From Gordonia lacunae (GTDB taxonomy: Bacteria; Actinomycetota; Actinomycetes; Mycobacteriales; Mycobacteriaceae): 64,000 bases of DNA. Positions 16,231-25,650 of the stretch are shown here, piece after piece; the first letter of the stretch is position 1; every line of letters starts with the position of its first letter. The notes under the pieces were generated by a model. The model ran no database searches. It was given only the letters and a program-made list of their open reading frames with translations, and was not told where the DNA came from. The position numbers were made by a program, and so were the translations under genes. Location of the stretch: the NCBI RefSeq assembly GCF_002149015.1, contig NZ_NGFO01000027.1, positions 23,095 through 87,094 on the forward strand, in the 5' to 3' direction.

Positions 16231-17159
16231 AGTGTTTCGCCGGACCGGACGACGACACGTCTGACGCCGGGGTCGCCACCGACGGCGATCTGGGTCCGGT
16301 CGGCAGTGGCAGCCGCGTCCAGGAGACCCGCGACGGACGAGATGACCCGATGGGTCGGTTCGGTCGCCCCGATGTCGAGCAGCCAGGAACGCAGCGCACG
16401 CATCCGGACCGCCGGCGGCGCGTCGCGCAGCGGACCGATCGCCAGGCTGTCTCCTCGCCCCGCCTCGGCCAGCACCCGGGACGCCCAGCCGTCGAGCGCT
16501 TCGTTGTCGGCGCGCACTCCCTCGGCGGTGCGACACAATGCCTCGACGGCCCCGCCGTGCAGCACGTCCTCCAGCAACGGGAGGACTTCTGAGCGCAGGC
16601 GGACGCGGGTGAATCGCGGATCCCGATTGTGCGGGTCGTGGTGGGGTGCGAGACCCAGTTCGGTGCACGCCCCCAAGGTCTGGTGTCTGCGGACCCCGAG
16701 GAACGGTCTGCCCCAGGGCTCCTTCCAGGCGCGCATGCCGGCGATCGACCGTGCCCCGGAACCACGGGCCAGCCCGAGGAGCACGGTCTCGGCCTGGTCG
16801 TCGGCGGTGTGTCCGAGCAGAACCGGCCGGCCATCGCGGGCCCCGTCGAGGGCCGCGTACCGGGCGTCGCGCGCGGCGGCCTCGAGACCTCCCCGCCGTC
16901 CGACGCGCACCGGCAGGACCTCGACTCGGGCACCCAGGGCAACCGCCGCGTCCGCCGCGGTCACCGCCACCTGGGCGGAGCCCGGCTGGAGCCCGTGATC
17001 GACGACCAGCGCGGTGACGTCGAGACCCGCGCCGACGGCCGCCGCGGTCAGCGCGAGCGAGTCCGGGCCGCCGGAGAGCGCCACGCAGACCTCGGTTCCG
17101 AGCCGGTGAGCGGCCGCGAAATCCGCGACCGCCCGCCTCACAAGACCCGCTGAATCCAT
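16206..17159 (-). CDS. tilS: tRNA(Ile)-lysidine synthetase
   Basis: Modifies the wobble C of tRNA-Ile(CAU) to lysidine so that it reads AUA. The 317-residue protein has the PP-loop motif SGGPDS near residue 30, the VVDHGLQPGSAQ segment, and VLLGHTADDQAETVLLGLARGSG, which includes the catalytic region. The ATG at 17159 gives the family's usual distance to the PP-loop. A GTG at 17141 would make a 4-base overlap with the upstream protease gene and is the alternative. The C-terminal extension domain is short, as in mycobacterial relatives. Confidence 0.93.
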   Translation of the reverse strand: MDSAGLVRRAVADFAAAHRLGTEVCVALSGGPDSLALTAAAVGAGLDVTALVVDHGLQPGSAQVAVTAADAAVALGARVEVLPVRVGRRGGLEAAARDARYAALDGARDGRPVLLGHTADDQAETVLLGLARGSGARSIAGMRAWKEPWGRPFLGVRRHQTLGACTELGLAPHHDPHNRDPRFTRVRLRSEVLPLLEDVLHGGAVEALCRTAEGVRADNEALDGWASRVLAEAGRGDSLAIGPLRDAPPAVRMRALRSWLLDIGATEPTHRVISSVAGLLDAAATADRTQIAVGGDPGVRRVVVRSGETLTVRLTAR

Positions 17160-18268
17160 GCCCGCGGGTCGTCGATCTCGTTCGGCAGCGGCATCGTGTC
17201 CGGCGAGGTCCACACGGTGTTGAACCGTTCCATGCCGGCGGCCTCGACCACCGCGTCGACGAAGGCCTTTCCGCGGATGTACTGCGCGAGCTTGGCATCC
17301 ATCCCGATGAGAGCCCGGATGAGGCGCTGCACCGGATTCTGCGGTGCGGTGCGTCGTTTGTCGAAGGCGGTGCGGATGCGCGCCACCGACGGCACGTGCG
17401 CCGGACCCACCGCATCCATGACGTGGTCGGCGTGCCCCTCCAGCAGTGTGCCGAGAACCATCATGCGCTGGAAGGCGGCGTGCTGCTCAGGACTCTGCAG
17501 CAATTGCATCGCGCCGATCACGCCCTTCTCGCGCGGACCGTCGGAACCCTTGAGCGCCTTGGTCATCCGCGTGACGATCTCGGTGGTCGACTCGCCGGCG
17601 TCGGAGGTGAGCACCGCGACATTGTCCTGCATGTAGTCGCGCAGCCACGGGTTGGCCGAGAACTGCACGCGGTGGGTGACCTCGTGGAGACACACCCACA
17701 GCCGGAAGTCCGACGGGATCACCTTGAGTTGGCGTTCGACGTTGATGATGTTCGGCGTCACCACCATCAGCACACCGGGCTCGCCGGTCTCCGGATCGGG
17801 CGTGAACGGATCGTACTGACCGAGGATCGCGGTGGAGAGGAACGCGAGCAGACCACCGGCCTGCAGTCCGCCGAATCGTGCCCCGAGCCCGGGGGAGCCC
17901 GCGTCGGCGGATTCCTCGTCGGAACCCAGCATCGATCGCATCGACAGGGAGGCGGCGTCGATCCAGCCGGCCCGGTCGAGGACTCGGGTGGTCGGCACGC
18001 GCAGGCCGTCGGCCAGACCCGTGACCTCCCGGACCGGGGCCTCGGCGCGCGTGGCGGCGTCGGCCAGTTCGGCCCGGGCCGCCTCGTAGGTGTACGCGGT
18101 CGTCTTCGGGCCCGGCCGGGCGAGTCGCCTCGCCGTGGACGCGGCGAGCGACCAGTCGATCTGCGAGCCGATACCCGGTCGGCGTTCCCGGTCGACGGCA
18201 TCCTCGGCGCCCGCTTCTCCGGTCGTCCCTGCCGTTGCCTCCGGCCCGGCGATTCCTGACGTGGTCAT
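17138..18268 (-). CDS. zinc-dependent metalloprotease, DUF2342 family
   Basis: A 376-residue protein of the family sometimes annotated as F420-biosynthesis-associated or uncharacterised zinc metalloprotease. The zinc motif HEVTHRVQF is clear near the middle, with a supporting acidic stretch GTLLEGHADHVMDAVGP downstream that could supply the third ligand. No signal peptide is seen, so it is probably cytoplasmic. The ATG at 18268 overlaps the dacB stop as ATGA, and its 3' end overlaps tilS by 22 bases, giving a dacB-protease-tilS operon as in mycobacteria. Substrates are unknown. Confidence 0.88.
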   Translation of the reverse strand: MTTSGIAGPEATAGTTGEAGAEDAVDRERRPGIGSQIDWSLAASTARRLARPGPKTTAYTYEAARAELADAATRAEAPVREVTGLADGLRVPTTRVLDRAGWIDAASLSMRSMLGSDEESADAGSPGLGARFGGLQAGGLLAFLSTAILGQYDPFTPDPETGEPGVLMVVTPNIINVERQLKVIPSDFRLWVCLHEVTHRVQFSANPWLRDYMQDNVAVLTSDAGESTTEIVTRMTKALKGSDGPREKGVIGAMQLLQSPEQHAAFQRMMVLGTLLEGHADHVMDAVGPAHVPSVARIRTAFDKRRTAPQNPVQRLIRALIGMDAKLAQYIRGKAFVDAVVEAAGMERFNTVWTSPDTMPLPNEIDDPRAWIQRVL

Positions 18269-19695
18269 CGGCACCCGCACTCTCTCAGTTGACCCACCAC
18301 CGCATCGAGGGCGGGTCGCGCGTCCGCCGGCGAGGTGCCGCCGGACATCAGGGCGAACGACAGCACGCGGCCGTCGACTGTCTGCACTATGCCCGTCAAC
18401 GAACTGACCCCGGTCAGTGTTCCGGTCTTCGCCCGCGCCCACCCCGCGCCCGGGTTGTCGGCGGCGTCGAACCGGTCGGCGAGCGTGCCGGTGCCACCGG
18501 CGATCGGCAGACCGTCGAGCATCGGGCGCAGGGCCGGCTTGCCGGGCCCGCTCGCGGCGGTCATCACCGCGTCGAGCAGTTCCGGCGTGGTCCGGTTCGC
18601 GTACGAGATCCCCGACGCGTCGTGCAGCGTCGTACCGGCCCACTGGTCCGGGAACTCCGCCGACAGCACCTGCTCGACCGCCTCGACCCCACCCGCGTGG
18701 GTCGGCTGCCCGCCGCGGTGGACCGAGAGTTCGACGGCGAGCGATTCGGCGAGCACGTTGTCGCTGTAGCGCAGCATGTCGTTGACCCGGGTGACCAGCG
18801 GGGCCGACTGGACCTTCGCGATCACGCGCTCGTCTCCGGACCCGCTCGGGGCGGTACCGCTCGCCTCGGTGACGGGTCCCTCGACGCCGAGCGCGGCGGC
18901 CAGCGCCTCGCCGGCCATGATTCCCGGGGTCGCGGTGCGCGGCGAGTACTCGTCGAGCGGTTCCAGCCGGGCGCCGTCGACCATCAGCGATTCGATCGGC
19001 GCGATGTCGCCGCCCTGGATGTCCCGCCGATCCCAGGTGGTGTCCATCGTCGGCCCCGAGAACGCGCTGAGGTCGACGGCCACCGACGTCACCGGGATCT
19101 CGGTCTCCTCGATCTGGCGCGCGAGGTCGGCGATGCGTCCCGGGTCGGTGTAGAAGGTGTCGGTTCCGGCGGGCTGGGCGGACAGGGTGGGATCGCCCGC
19201 ACCCCGGAGGATGATCTGCCCGTTGCTGCCGGCCACCACCGTCGTCGTCAGTCGCTGATCGTGCGGCACGGCCTGGAGGACCGCGGCCGCGGTCAGGATC
19301 TTGGCGTTCGACGCGGGAATCCGCGGACGCTCGGGGTTGCTGGTCCACAGGACCGCGCCGGTGAGCGAGTCGCTGATCATGCCGGTGAGTTCGCCGAGCG
19401 CGGGGTTGCGCAGGGCCGGGGCGATCGCCCGCGACACCCCCGACGGGGTCGGCTCGGGCGCGGAGGCGACCACCGGGTCGATCCGCGGGTCGACGGCGAC
19501 CGCGGCGGGTTGCGGCGGCACCCCCGGCGGGAGTTCCGGCTCCCGGTCGATGCGGAGCGCGATCACGACCGAGGCCGTCGCGACGAGGGCCAGGATCACC
19601 ACCGCGGTGATCGTCCACCACAGGAGTCTCCGGCCGCGGCGACCGCCGTTTCGGGTGGATGCGCCCACAAAGCCTCCGGGTCTCTCGCGGTTCAC
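18265..19695 (-). CDS. dacB: D-alanyl-D-alanine carboxypeptidase, PBP4 type (S13)
   Basis: Trims or opens peptidoglycan stem peptides outside the membrane. A single N-terminal anchor (LLWWTITAVVILALVATASV) is followed by the penicillin-binding domain. The SxxK motif is SNAK within PASNAKILTAAAVL, the SxN motif is SDN in YSDNVLAESLAVE, and the KTG motif lies in AKTGTLTGVSSLTG. With the GTG at 19695 the protein is 476 residues. An ATG at 19743 would add 16 and cannot be excluded; neither has a strong ribosome-binding site. The gene is divergent from ppa and leads the protease-tilS operon. Confidence 0.9.
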   Translation of the reverse strand: MNRERPGGFVGASTRNGGRRGRRLLWWTITAVVILALVATASVVIALRIDREPELPPGVPPQPAAVAVDPRIDPVVASAPEPTPSGVSRAIAPALRNPALGELTGMISDSLTGAVLWTSNPERPRIPASNAKILTAAAVLQAVPHDQRLTTTVVAGSNGQIILRGAGDPTLSAQPAGTDTFYTDPGRIADLARQIEETEIPVTSVAVDLSAFSGPTMDTTWDRRDIQGGDIAPIESLMVDGARLEPLDEYSPRTATPGIMAGEALAAALGVEGPVTEASGTAPSGSGDERVIAKVQSAPLVTRVNDMLRYSDNVLAESLAVELSVHRGGQPTHAGGVEAVEQVLSAEFPDQWAGTTLHDASGISYANRTTPELLDAVMTAASGPGKPALRPMLDGLPIAGGTGTLADRFDAADNPGAGWARAKTGTLTGVSSLTGIVQTVDGRVLSFALMSGGTSPADARPALDAVVGQLRECGCR

Positions 19696-19833
19696 GGTCG
19701 ATGGAACGGGCCCGGATGCACGCCCAACGAGGGGTACGAACATCGAGGTCGCCGGACCAACAGTATCGTTGGGGCAGCGTGCGGGCGTTTCGGCCCGACG
19801 CGGCATCCCCGATCAAGACTGCCAGGAGGAACT

Positions 19834-20346
19834 GTGGAATTCGATGTGACCATCGAGATCCCCAAAGGTGGCCGCAACAAGTACGAGGTCGACCACGAGA
19901 CGGGCAAGGTCTACCTCGACCGCTACCTGTACACCTCGATGGGCTACCCGGCCGACTACGGCTACATCGACGGCACCCTCGGTGAGGACGGCGACCCGCT
20001 CGACGCGCTGGTCCTGCTCCCCGAGTCGGTGTTCCCCGGCATCATCGTGCGCGCACGGGTCGTCGGCATGTACACGATGACCGACGAGGCCGGCGGTGAC
20101 GACAAGCTCTTGTGCGTCCCGGCCAAGGATGTGCGCTGGGACCACATCAAGGACATCTCCGACGTGTCCGAGTACGAGCTTGGCCCCATCGCCCACTTCT
20201 TCGAGCACTACAAGGACCTCGAGCCCGGCAAGGAGGTCCAGCCGGGCGGGTGGGTCGGACGCGACCAGGCCGAGAAGGTCGCCCAGGAAGCGATCGACCG
20301 CCTCGCCTCGCATCCCGACGCGGCCAACGAGCCCTCGCGCGGCTGA
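19834..20346 (+). CDS. ppa: inorganic pyrophosphatase
   Basis: Soluble family I pyrophosphatase of 170 residues that drives biosynthesis by hydrolysing pyrophosphate. Family motifs are KGGRNKYEVDHETG, YGYIDGTLGEDGDPLDAL with the metal-binding Asp cluster, and HFFEHYKDLEPGKEV. The GTG start at 19834 is set by a perfect AGGAGG four bases upstream; homologues also begin MEFDVTIEIP. The divergent dacB partner is the usual mycobacterial neighbour. Confidence 0.97.
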   Translation: MEFDVTIEIPKGGRNKYEVDHETGKVYLDRYLYTSMGYPADYGYIDGTLGEDGDPLDALVLLPESVFPGIIVRARVVGMYTMTDEAGGDDKLLCVPAKDVRWDHIKDISDVSEYELGPIAHFFEHYKDLEPGKEVQPGGWVGRDQAEKVAQEAIDRLASHPDAANEPSRG

Positions 20347-20371
20347 CGCAGACGCCGGACCACCGCGACGA

Positions 20372-20423
20372 ACGACGGCACCCGGGCCGGATCTTCGAGG
20401 AGATCCTGCCCGGGTGCCGTCGT
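20372..20423. terminator. long bidirectional terminator hairpin
   Basis: A perfect 16-base outer stem (20372-20387 with 20408-20423) continues, after a C/T mismatch, into a 6-base inner stem GGATCT/AGATCC with a TCGAGG loop. It lies between convergent ppa and the aldehyde dehydrogenase gene, so it separates core metabolism from the accessory catabolic locus. Confidence 0.85.
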
Positions 20424-20451
20424 CTCCGGCGCCGTGCGACGCCGGCCGGCG

Positions 20452-21960
20452 TCAGCCGATGTGCGGGAAAGCCCTGCTCCGCTTGCCTTCCCGGATCAGG
20501 ATCGTCTTCACCTCGGTGAACTCCTCGAACCCGGCGTTGCCCATCTCGCGTCCGTAGCCGGACTGCTTCATCCCGCCGGCCGGTAGCTGCGGGCCGCCGT
20601 CGATCGTGGTGTTCACCCAGACCCGGCCGCTCCGCAGTTTCTTGGCCACCGAGAGCGCGCGGTCGATGTTCTTGGTCCACAGCGACCCCGACAGTCCGTA
20701 CTCGGTCGCGTTCGCGAGCGCCACCGCCTCCTCGGCGTCGGTGAACCGGGTGACCGTCAGCACCGGACCGAAGATCTCCTGGTGGAACTCCGGCGAGGCC
20801 TCGGTGACGTCGAGCACGATTGTGGGTTCCACGAAGTGCCCGGACGAGGTCTCCACCCCGCGCGGCACCCCGCCACCGACCGCGATCCGCCCGCCGTGGG
20901 ACTCCGCGGAGGCAATGTGGGCCCGGACCTTCTCGAGATGACCGCCGTGGATCATCGGGCCTACGTCGGTGGAGCCGTCGAGCGGATCACCCACCCGAAT
21001 CTGCTGCGCTGCCGCGACCAGACGTTCGACGAAGTCGTCCGCGATCGAATCCTGCACCAGCAGGCGTGATCCCGCGACGCAACATTCGCCGTTGTTGAAG
21101 AACGCCCCGAACAGCACCCCGTCGAGGGCGTCGTCGAGATCGGCGTCGTCGAAGACGATGTTGGCGGCCTTGCCCCCGAGTTCCATCGACAACCGCTTGG
21201 CCGTTCCCGCCGACGCCGCGGTGATGGCGTGCCCGGTCGCGGTGCTGCCGGTGAACGACAGGAGATCGACGTCGGGACTCTCGGCGAGCACCGCCCCCAC
21301 GTCAGCACCATATCCGGTGACGACGTTCACGACACCGGCGGGCACGCCCGCCTCCGCGAGGATGCCCGCGAGTTCGAGCGCGGTGCCCGAGGTGAACTCG
21401 GAGGGTTTGACGACGGCGGTGCATCCCGCGGCAAGGGCGAACGGCAACTTCTGGGCCAGCAGGAGCAGTGGGAAGTTCCACGGCAGGATCATGGCGGCCA
21501 CCCCGGCGGGTTCGCGGACCACGAGCGCAGTGGCGCCCTCGCCGAGTCCCGTGTGCGCCTCACCGTGGGCAGCCATCGCCAGCCCCGCCGCGTACTCGAA
21601 GAGTTCGGCACTCCCGGCGACGTCGGACTCGGCGTAGCGCAACGGTTTTCCGGTCTCCTCTGCCTCGATGAGCGCAAGGCGTTCGGCGTTCGCCCGCATC
21701 AGGTCGGCCACCCGGAGCAGGGTGCGGGCCCGGTCCATCGACGACGTGGCGGGCCACGGCCCGTCGTCGAAGGCACGTCGTGCCGCGGCGATGGCGCGCA
21801 GGGCGTCGGTGCGGTCGCCCGCGGCATAGACGGCGAGTTCGCGCCCGTCCACCGGGCTGTTCCGGGCGATCGAGGATCGGTCGTCGGCGGCGTCGAAGGC
21901 CCCGTCGACGAAGATCCCGTACCGGCGGATGGTCGTCGCGGGGGCGGTGGTCAATGGCAT
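20452..21960 (-). CDS. NAD(P)-dependent aldehyde dehydrogenase
   Basis: Oxidises an aldehyde to the acid. The 502-residue protein carries the full set: NAD region PWNFPLLLLAQ, FTGSTATGHAI, catalytic Glu260 in MELGGK, catalytic Cys294 in NNGECCVAGSR, and EIFGPVLTV near the end. The ATG is supported by AGGAG. It follows the alcohol dehydrogenase gene by 46 bases at the downstream end of the ABC transporter operon. It therefore probably converts the aldehyde made by that enzyme from an imported alcohol or sugar. Substrate is not predictable. Confidence 0.92.
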   Translation of the reverse strand: MPLTTAPATTIRRYGIFVDGAFDAADDRSSIARNSPVDGRELAVYAAGDRTDALRAIAAARRAFDDGPWPATSSMDRARTLLRVADLMRANAERLALIEAEETGKPLRYAESDVAGSAELFEYAAGLAMAAHGEAHTGLGEGATALVVREPAGVAAMILPWNFPLLLLAQKLPFALAAGCTAVVKPSEFTSGTALELAGILAEAGVPAGVVNVVTGYGADVGAVLAESPDVDLLSFTGSTATGHAITAASAGTAKRLSMELGGKAANIVFDDADLDDALDGVLFGAFFNNGECCVAGSRLLVQDSIADDFVERLVAAAQQIRVGDPLDGSTDVGPMIHGGHLEKVRAHIASAESHGGRIAVGGGVPRGVETSSGHFVEPTIVLDVTEASPEFHQEIFGPVLTVTRFTDAEEAVALANATEYGLSGSLWTKNIDRALSVAKKLRSGRVWVNTTIDGGPQLPAGGMKQSGYGREMGNAGFEEFTEVKTILIREGKRSRAFPHIG

Positions 21961-22006
21961 GTGGAACTCCTGGTCGAGATGGTCGAGAACAACGCGGCGA
22001 GACGGG

Positions 22007-23125
22007 TCAGTGCTCGTGGATCAGCACGCCGCGCAGGTTCTTGCCCGCATGCATGTCGACGTAGGCCTCGTTGATCTGGTCGATCGTGTACCGCGCGGTG
22101 ATCAGTTCGTCGAGCTTGAGCAGGCCCGCCTTGTAGTAGTCCAGCAGCGCCGGGATGTCGCTGGTCGGGTTGCAGTTGCCGAAGAGGACACCGCGGATCG
22201 TCTTGGCGTAGGTGACGATCTCGAGCGGACTGATGGGGATGCCGGGCTCGTTCTGGCCGATGGAGACGAGGGCGACCCGACCTTCTTTGCGGACCGCCGA
22301 GAAGGCCTCTGCGATCAGCGCGCCGTCGACGACGCCGACCGTGATGACGGCCGAGTCGGCGCCCTGCCCGTTGGTGACCGACTCGACGAACGGCATCGCC
22401 TCGGCGATCGACGCGAAGGCATGTGTCGCACCGAGTTTCATGGCCTGCTCGCGCTTGAAATCGACCGGGTCGACGGCGACGACGTAGGCGGCACCCGCAT
22501 GGTGTGCACCCTGGACCGCGTTCATGCCGACCCCGCCGGCCCCGACGATCATCGCGGTCTCGCGGGGCCGGACGTGCGCGGCGTTGACGGCCGCGCCCCA
22601 TCCGGTGGCGACCCCGCACGAGACGAGGCAGGCGATGTCGAAGGGCAGGTCGTCGTCGATCTTGACCGCCTGCGACTCGTCGGTGACGAGGTGGTCGGCG
22701 AACGTGCCCAGTCGCTGCATCGCGCCGATCGGCTGCCCCGATGCGCGGCTGAAGCGCGGGTTGCCCTCCAGACCGAACCCGTTCTCCATTCCGGCGCCGG
22801 TGTCGCAGATGTACTGCATGCCCTGCGAGCACCAGCGGCACCGGCCGCAGGCGGGTAGGTAGGCCGTCGCGACGTGGTCACCGACCGCGAGGCGTCGCAC
22901 GCCCGGGCCGACGGCGTCGACGATGCCTGCTCCCTCGTGCCCACCGACCATCGGCAGCGCGTTCGGGATGTCGCCGGTGACGAGATGGTCGTCGGAATGG
23001 CAGAGTCCGGATGCCATGACCTTGATGCGGACCTCGCCCGGACCGGGCTCGGCGAGGTCGAGGTCCTCGACCTTCCACTTTCCGCCGATGGCGTCGATGA
23101 CGGCTCCGCGCACTGTTCGAGACAT
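22007..23125 (-). CDS. zinc alcohol dehydrogenase, NDMA-dependent type
   Basis: A 372-residue medium-chain dehydrogenase. The catalytic zinc Cys is in GLCHSDDH, the HEGAGIV helix follows, and structural-zinc cysteines lie in CGRCRWCSQGMQYIC. The NAD fold is AMIVGAGGVGMNAVQGA. The sequence closely resembles actinobacterial N,N-dimethyl-4-nitrosoaniline-dependent alcohol dehydrogenases, which hold NAD tightly and often use mycofactocin; that cofactor link is family knowledge, not shown here. The ATG at 23125 has GGAGG eight bases upstream. It sits between the transporter and aldehyde dehydrogenase genes, implying that an imported alcohol is oxidised. Confidence 0.9.
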   Translation of the reverse strand: MSRTVRGAVIDAIGGKWKVEDLDLAEPGPGEVRIKVMASGLCHSDDHLVTGDIPNALPMVGGHEGAGIVDAVGPGVRRLAVGDHVATAYLPACGRCRWCSQGMQYICDTGAGMENGFGLEGNPRFSRASGQPIGAMQRLGTFADHLVTDESQAVKIDDDLPFDIACLVSCGVATGWGAAVNAAHVRPRETAMIVGAGGVGMNAVQGAHHAGAAYVVAVDPVDFKREQAMKLGATHAFASIAEAMPFVESVTNGQGADSAVITVGVVDGALIAEAFSAVRKEGRVALVSIGQNEPGIPISPLEIVTYAKTIRGVLFGNCNPTSDIPALLDYYKAGLLKLDELITARYTIDQINEAYVDMHAGKNLRGVLIHEH

Positions 23126-23147
23126 GGTGTGTACCTCCAGGGATGGT

Positions 23148-24149
23148 CTATTTGATGATGGCGAGTTTGCTGCGGTCGAGGGTGAGAACGACGATCGCGA
23201 TGACCACCGCGCCATACACGATCTGCTGATAGTTGGGGTCGACGCCGGCGACCGATCCGCCCACACGGAGGACGGTCACGATGAGGGCGCCGACGATCAC
23301 CTTCCACGCGCTGCCGATACCGCCGGTGATCGCGCACCCGCCGACGAGGACGGCGGCGATGGCGGGCAGCAGCAGGGCGTCGGCGAGTTGTGGTGCGGCA
23401 CTCTGCTGCTGCGACGACAGCACGATGGCCGCGAGACCCGCGAACAGACCGGACAGCGCGAACGCGACGACACGGACCGCCCGGGTGCGGATTCCGGCCA
23501 TGAGGGCCGCCCGCTCACCGAGTCCGACGAGGTGGAAGATGTTGCCGCGCGGGTGGTAATGCATGAACGCCCAGATCGCGACGACGACGAGCAGACCGAG
23601 CCATACGGCGAGGGGCATGCTGAGGAACGTGACCGAGCTGAGCCAGAAGATCGCGCCGTAGTTGGCGTCGATGTAGATCGTGGTCGACCCCGACAGTGCG
23701 AGCGCGATCGCCCCCCAGAAGCCGAGTGCGCCCAGGGACACGACGAAGGACGGCACCTGTCCGATGGTGGTGAGCAGTCCGGTCAGGGCGCCGATGGCGG
23801 CTGTCGCGGCGGCGGTGATCAGGATCGCCAGCGGTCCGGTCGCCCCGATCGTCTGCGCGAGGATCACCGTCCCCAGTGAACAGACCGCGGCGACCGACAG
23901 GTCGATGCCGCCGGTGAGGATGACGAACATCTGGCCGAGTCCGAGCAGCAGGATCGGCAGGGCCTGAGCGGTCACCACCGCGAGGGCGGTCGTCGAGAAG
24001 AAGTTGGGTTCGGCGATCGTGACGAGGCCCAGCAGGACCAGCAGCAGGGCCGGCGGTCCGGCCGTGCGCATCGTCGCCGCGGACGGAAGGCCCGTGGGCA
24101 CCGCGAGGCTGCGCGACGGCAGCGGTGAGGTCATCGTTGTCTCGGCCAT
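23148..24149 (-). CDS. sugar ABC transporter permease (RbsC type)
   Basis: A 333-residue membrane protein with about nine hydrophobic helices and the ribose-type permease signatures GLGQMFVILTGGIDLSVAA and PAIAAVLVGGCAITGG. It is the second permease of the importer, directly after the ATPase gene (1-base gap) and 22 bases before the alcohol dehydrogenase gene. With the other permease it probably forms a heterodimeric channel. Family members import ribose, xylose, allose, autoinducer-2 or polyols, so specificity is open. Confidence 0.9.
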   Translation of the reverse strand: MAETTMTSPLPSRSLAVPTGLPSAATMRTAGPPALLLVLLGLVTIAEPNFFSTTALAVVTAQALPILLLGLGQMFVILTGGIDLSVAAVCSLGTVILAQTIGATGPLAILITAAATAAIGALTGLLTTIGQVPSFVVSLGALGFWGAIALALSGSTTIYIDANYGAIFWLSSVTFLSMPLAVWLGLLVVVAIWAFMHYHPRGNIFHLVGLGERAALMAGIRTRAVRVVAFALSGLFAGLAAIVLSSQQQSAAPQLADALLLPAIAAVLVGGCAITGGIGSAWKVIVGALIVTVLRVGGSVAGVDPNYQQIVYGAVVIAIVVLTLDRSKLAIIK

Positions 24150-24150
24150 G

Positions 24151-25650
24151 TCACATCATCTTCTCGAGTAGCTCGATCTTGGTCGGGGGTTCGGTGGCGA
24201 CGGAGTCGTATGCGGCGGTCACCCGGCCGTCGCGGAGGACCACGATGCGGTGTCCGAGGCCGATGGCCTCATCCAGGGTGTCGGCGAGCACGAGGACACC
24301 GACGCCACGCGCGGACAGGTCGCGGATCAGCCGGTAGACGTCCTCCTTCGCACCGATGTCGAGTCCACGGGTCGGGTGGTCGAGGATCAGCACCGACAGT
24401 CCGTCATCGCGAATCCATTTGGCCAGCACGGCTTTCTGCTGGTTGCCACCGGACAGCCGGGCGATGTCGAGGTCGGGGTCGTCGGGCCGGATGTGCAGCG
24501 CCTCGATCCACTCGCGGGCTTCGTGCCGGGCGGCTGCGGCCCGACCCCGGCGTCCGCGGGCGGGATGGCTCAGGCAGATGTTGTCGGCCACCGTGGCGCC
24601 GGCGACCATTCCCTCGGACCGCCGCTCGGCAGGCAGGTACGCCACCCCGGCGGCGACTGCACGTCGCGGCGATGCCGGGAGACCGGAACCGCCGATCGAC
24701 ACCGTGCCGCGTGCCGGTTGCGCGCCGAAGATCGCGCGGGCGAACTCCTCACGCCCCGACGAGGCGACGCCGACCATGCACACGACCTCGCCGGGCCGGA
24801 CGGCGAGCGAGACGTCGTGCACGCTTCCGGCCACCGACACGTTGCGGGCGTCGAGGACCGGGGCGACGTCGGCGACGGGCTCACGCCGCCCGGTGCAGTA
24901 GATCTCGTCGGCGGCCTCCTTGCCGATCATCATCGCGTAGAGCTCGCGCTCGTCGACGTCGTCCGTCGGCCGTTCGCCGACGATCTTGCCGTCTCGCAGC
25001 ACGAAGACCCGATCGGAGAACCGCAGCACCTCGTCCAGCCGATGCGACACGAAGATCACCGAGCCGATCTCACGCAACGCCATCACGCGACGGTGCAGGA
25101 TCTCGATGTCGGCCGGCTGCAGCACCGACGTCGGTTCGTCGAGGACGAGAAGGGGTGCGTGTCCCGACGAACGATCGCTCACCGCGCGGGCGACCTCGAT
25201 CATCTGCCGCTCGGCGAATCCCACGTCCTCGGTCGGGGTGTCGGGATCCACCGTCGAGTCGACCAGGTCGAGCATGGCCTGCGCGGCCCGGCGGCGGGCG
25301 CCCCGGCGGATCAGTCCAAATCGGGTGAACTCCGATTCCGAACCGAGGGTGAGGTTCTCGGCGACGGACAGGTTCGGTAGGAGTGACTGTTCCTGGTGCA
25401 CGACGCCCACGCCGTGCCGGGCGGCATCGGCCGGGTCGGCGAAGACGAGCTCGGCACCGTCGACCCGCATCACGCCGCCGTCCGGTCGATGCACCCCGGC
25501 GAGGATCTTCAGCAGAGTGGACTTGCCGGCGCCGTTCTCTCCGATGAGGCCGATCACCTCGTGTTTGCGCACGGTCAGCGATACGTCGTCGAGGACCACA
25601 TTGGGTCCGTAGCGCTTGGTGATTCCGTCGAGCTCGAGCAACGGTGTCAT
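24151..25650 (-). CDS. sugar ABC transporter double ATPase (RbsA type)
   Basis: A 499-residue protein with two fused ABC domains. Domain 1 (about 1-240) has Walker A GENGAGKSTLLK and Walker B PLLVLDEPTS, but its signature is the degenerate FAERQ. Domain 2 has a degenerate Walker A (GVASSGREEF) but an intact LSGGNQQKAVLAKWI signature and SVLILDHPTRG. This uneven pattern is normal for ribose-type ATPases, so I do not read it as damage. It overlaps the upstream permease by four bases. Confidence 0.94.
   Translation of the reverse strand: MTPLLELDGITKRYGPNVVLDDVSLTVRKHEVIGLIGENGAGKSTLLKILAGVHRPDGGVMRVDGAELVFADPADAARHGVGVVHQEQSLLPNLSVAENLTLGSESEFTRFGLIRRGARRRAAQAMLDLVDSTVDPDTPTEDVGFAERQMIEVARAVSDRSSGHAPLLVLDEPTSVLQPADIEILHRRVMALREIGSVIFVSHRLDEVLRFSDRVFVLRDGKIVGERPTDDVDERELYAMMIGKEAADEIYCTGRREPVADVAPVLDARNVSVAGSVHDVSLAVRPGEVVCMVGVASSGREEFARAIFGAQPARGTVSIGGSGLPASPRRAVAAGVAYLPAERRSEGMVAGATVADNICLSHPARGRRGRAAAARHEAREWIEALHIRPDDPDLDIARLSGGNQQKAVLAKWIRDDGLSVLILDHPTRGLDIGAKEDVYRLIRDLSARGVGVLVLADTLDEAIGLGHRIVVLRDGRVTAAYDSVATEPPTKIELLEKMM

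Noticed and set aside
18235..20346. A long plus-strand frame ending in ppa
   Set aside because: Only the last 171 codons are ppa; the rest is antisense to dacB and the protease gene. The ppa start is fixed by AGGAGG at 19824.
24151..25650. Damaged second ATPase domain of the sugar transporter
   Set aside because: A degenerate second Walker A and a degenerate first signature are normal for RbsA-type double ATPases.
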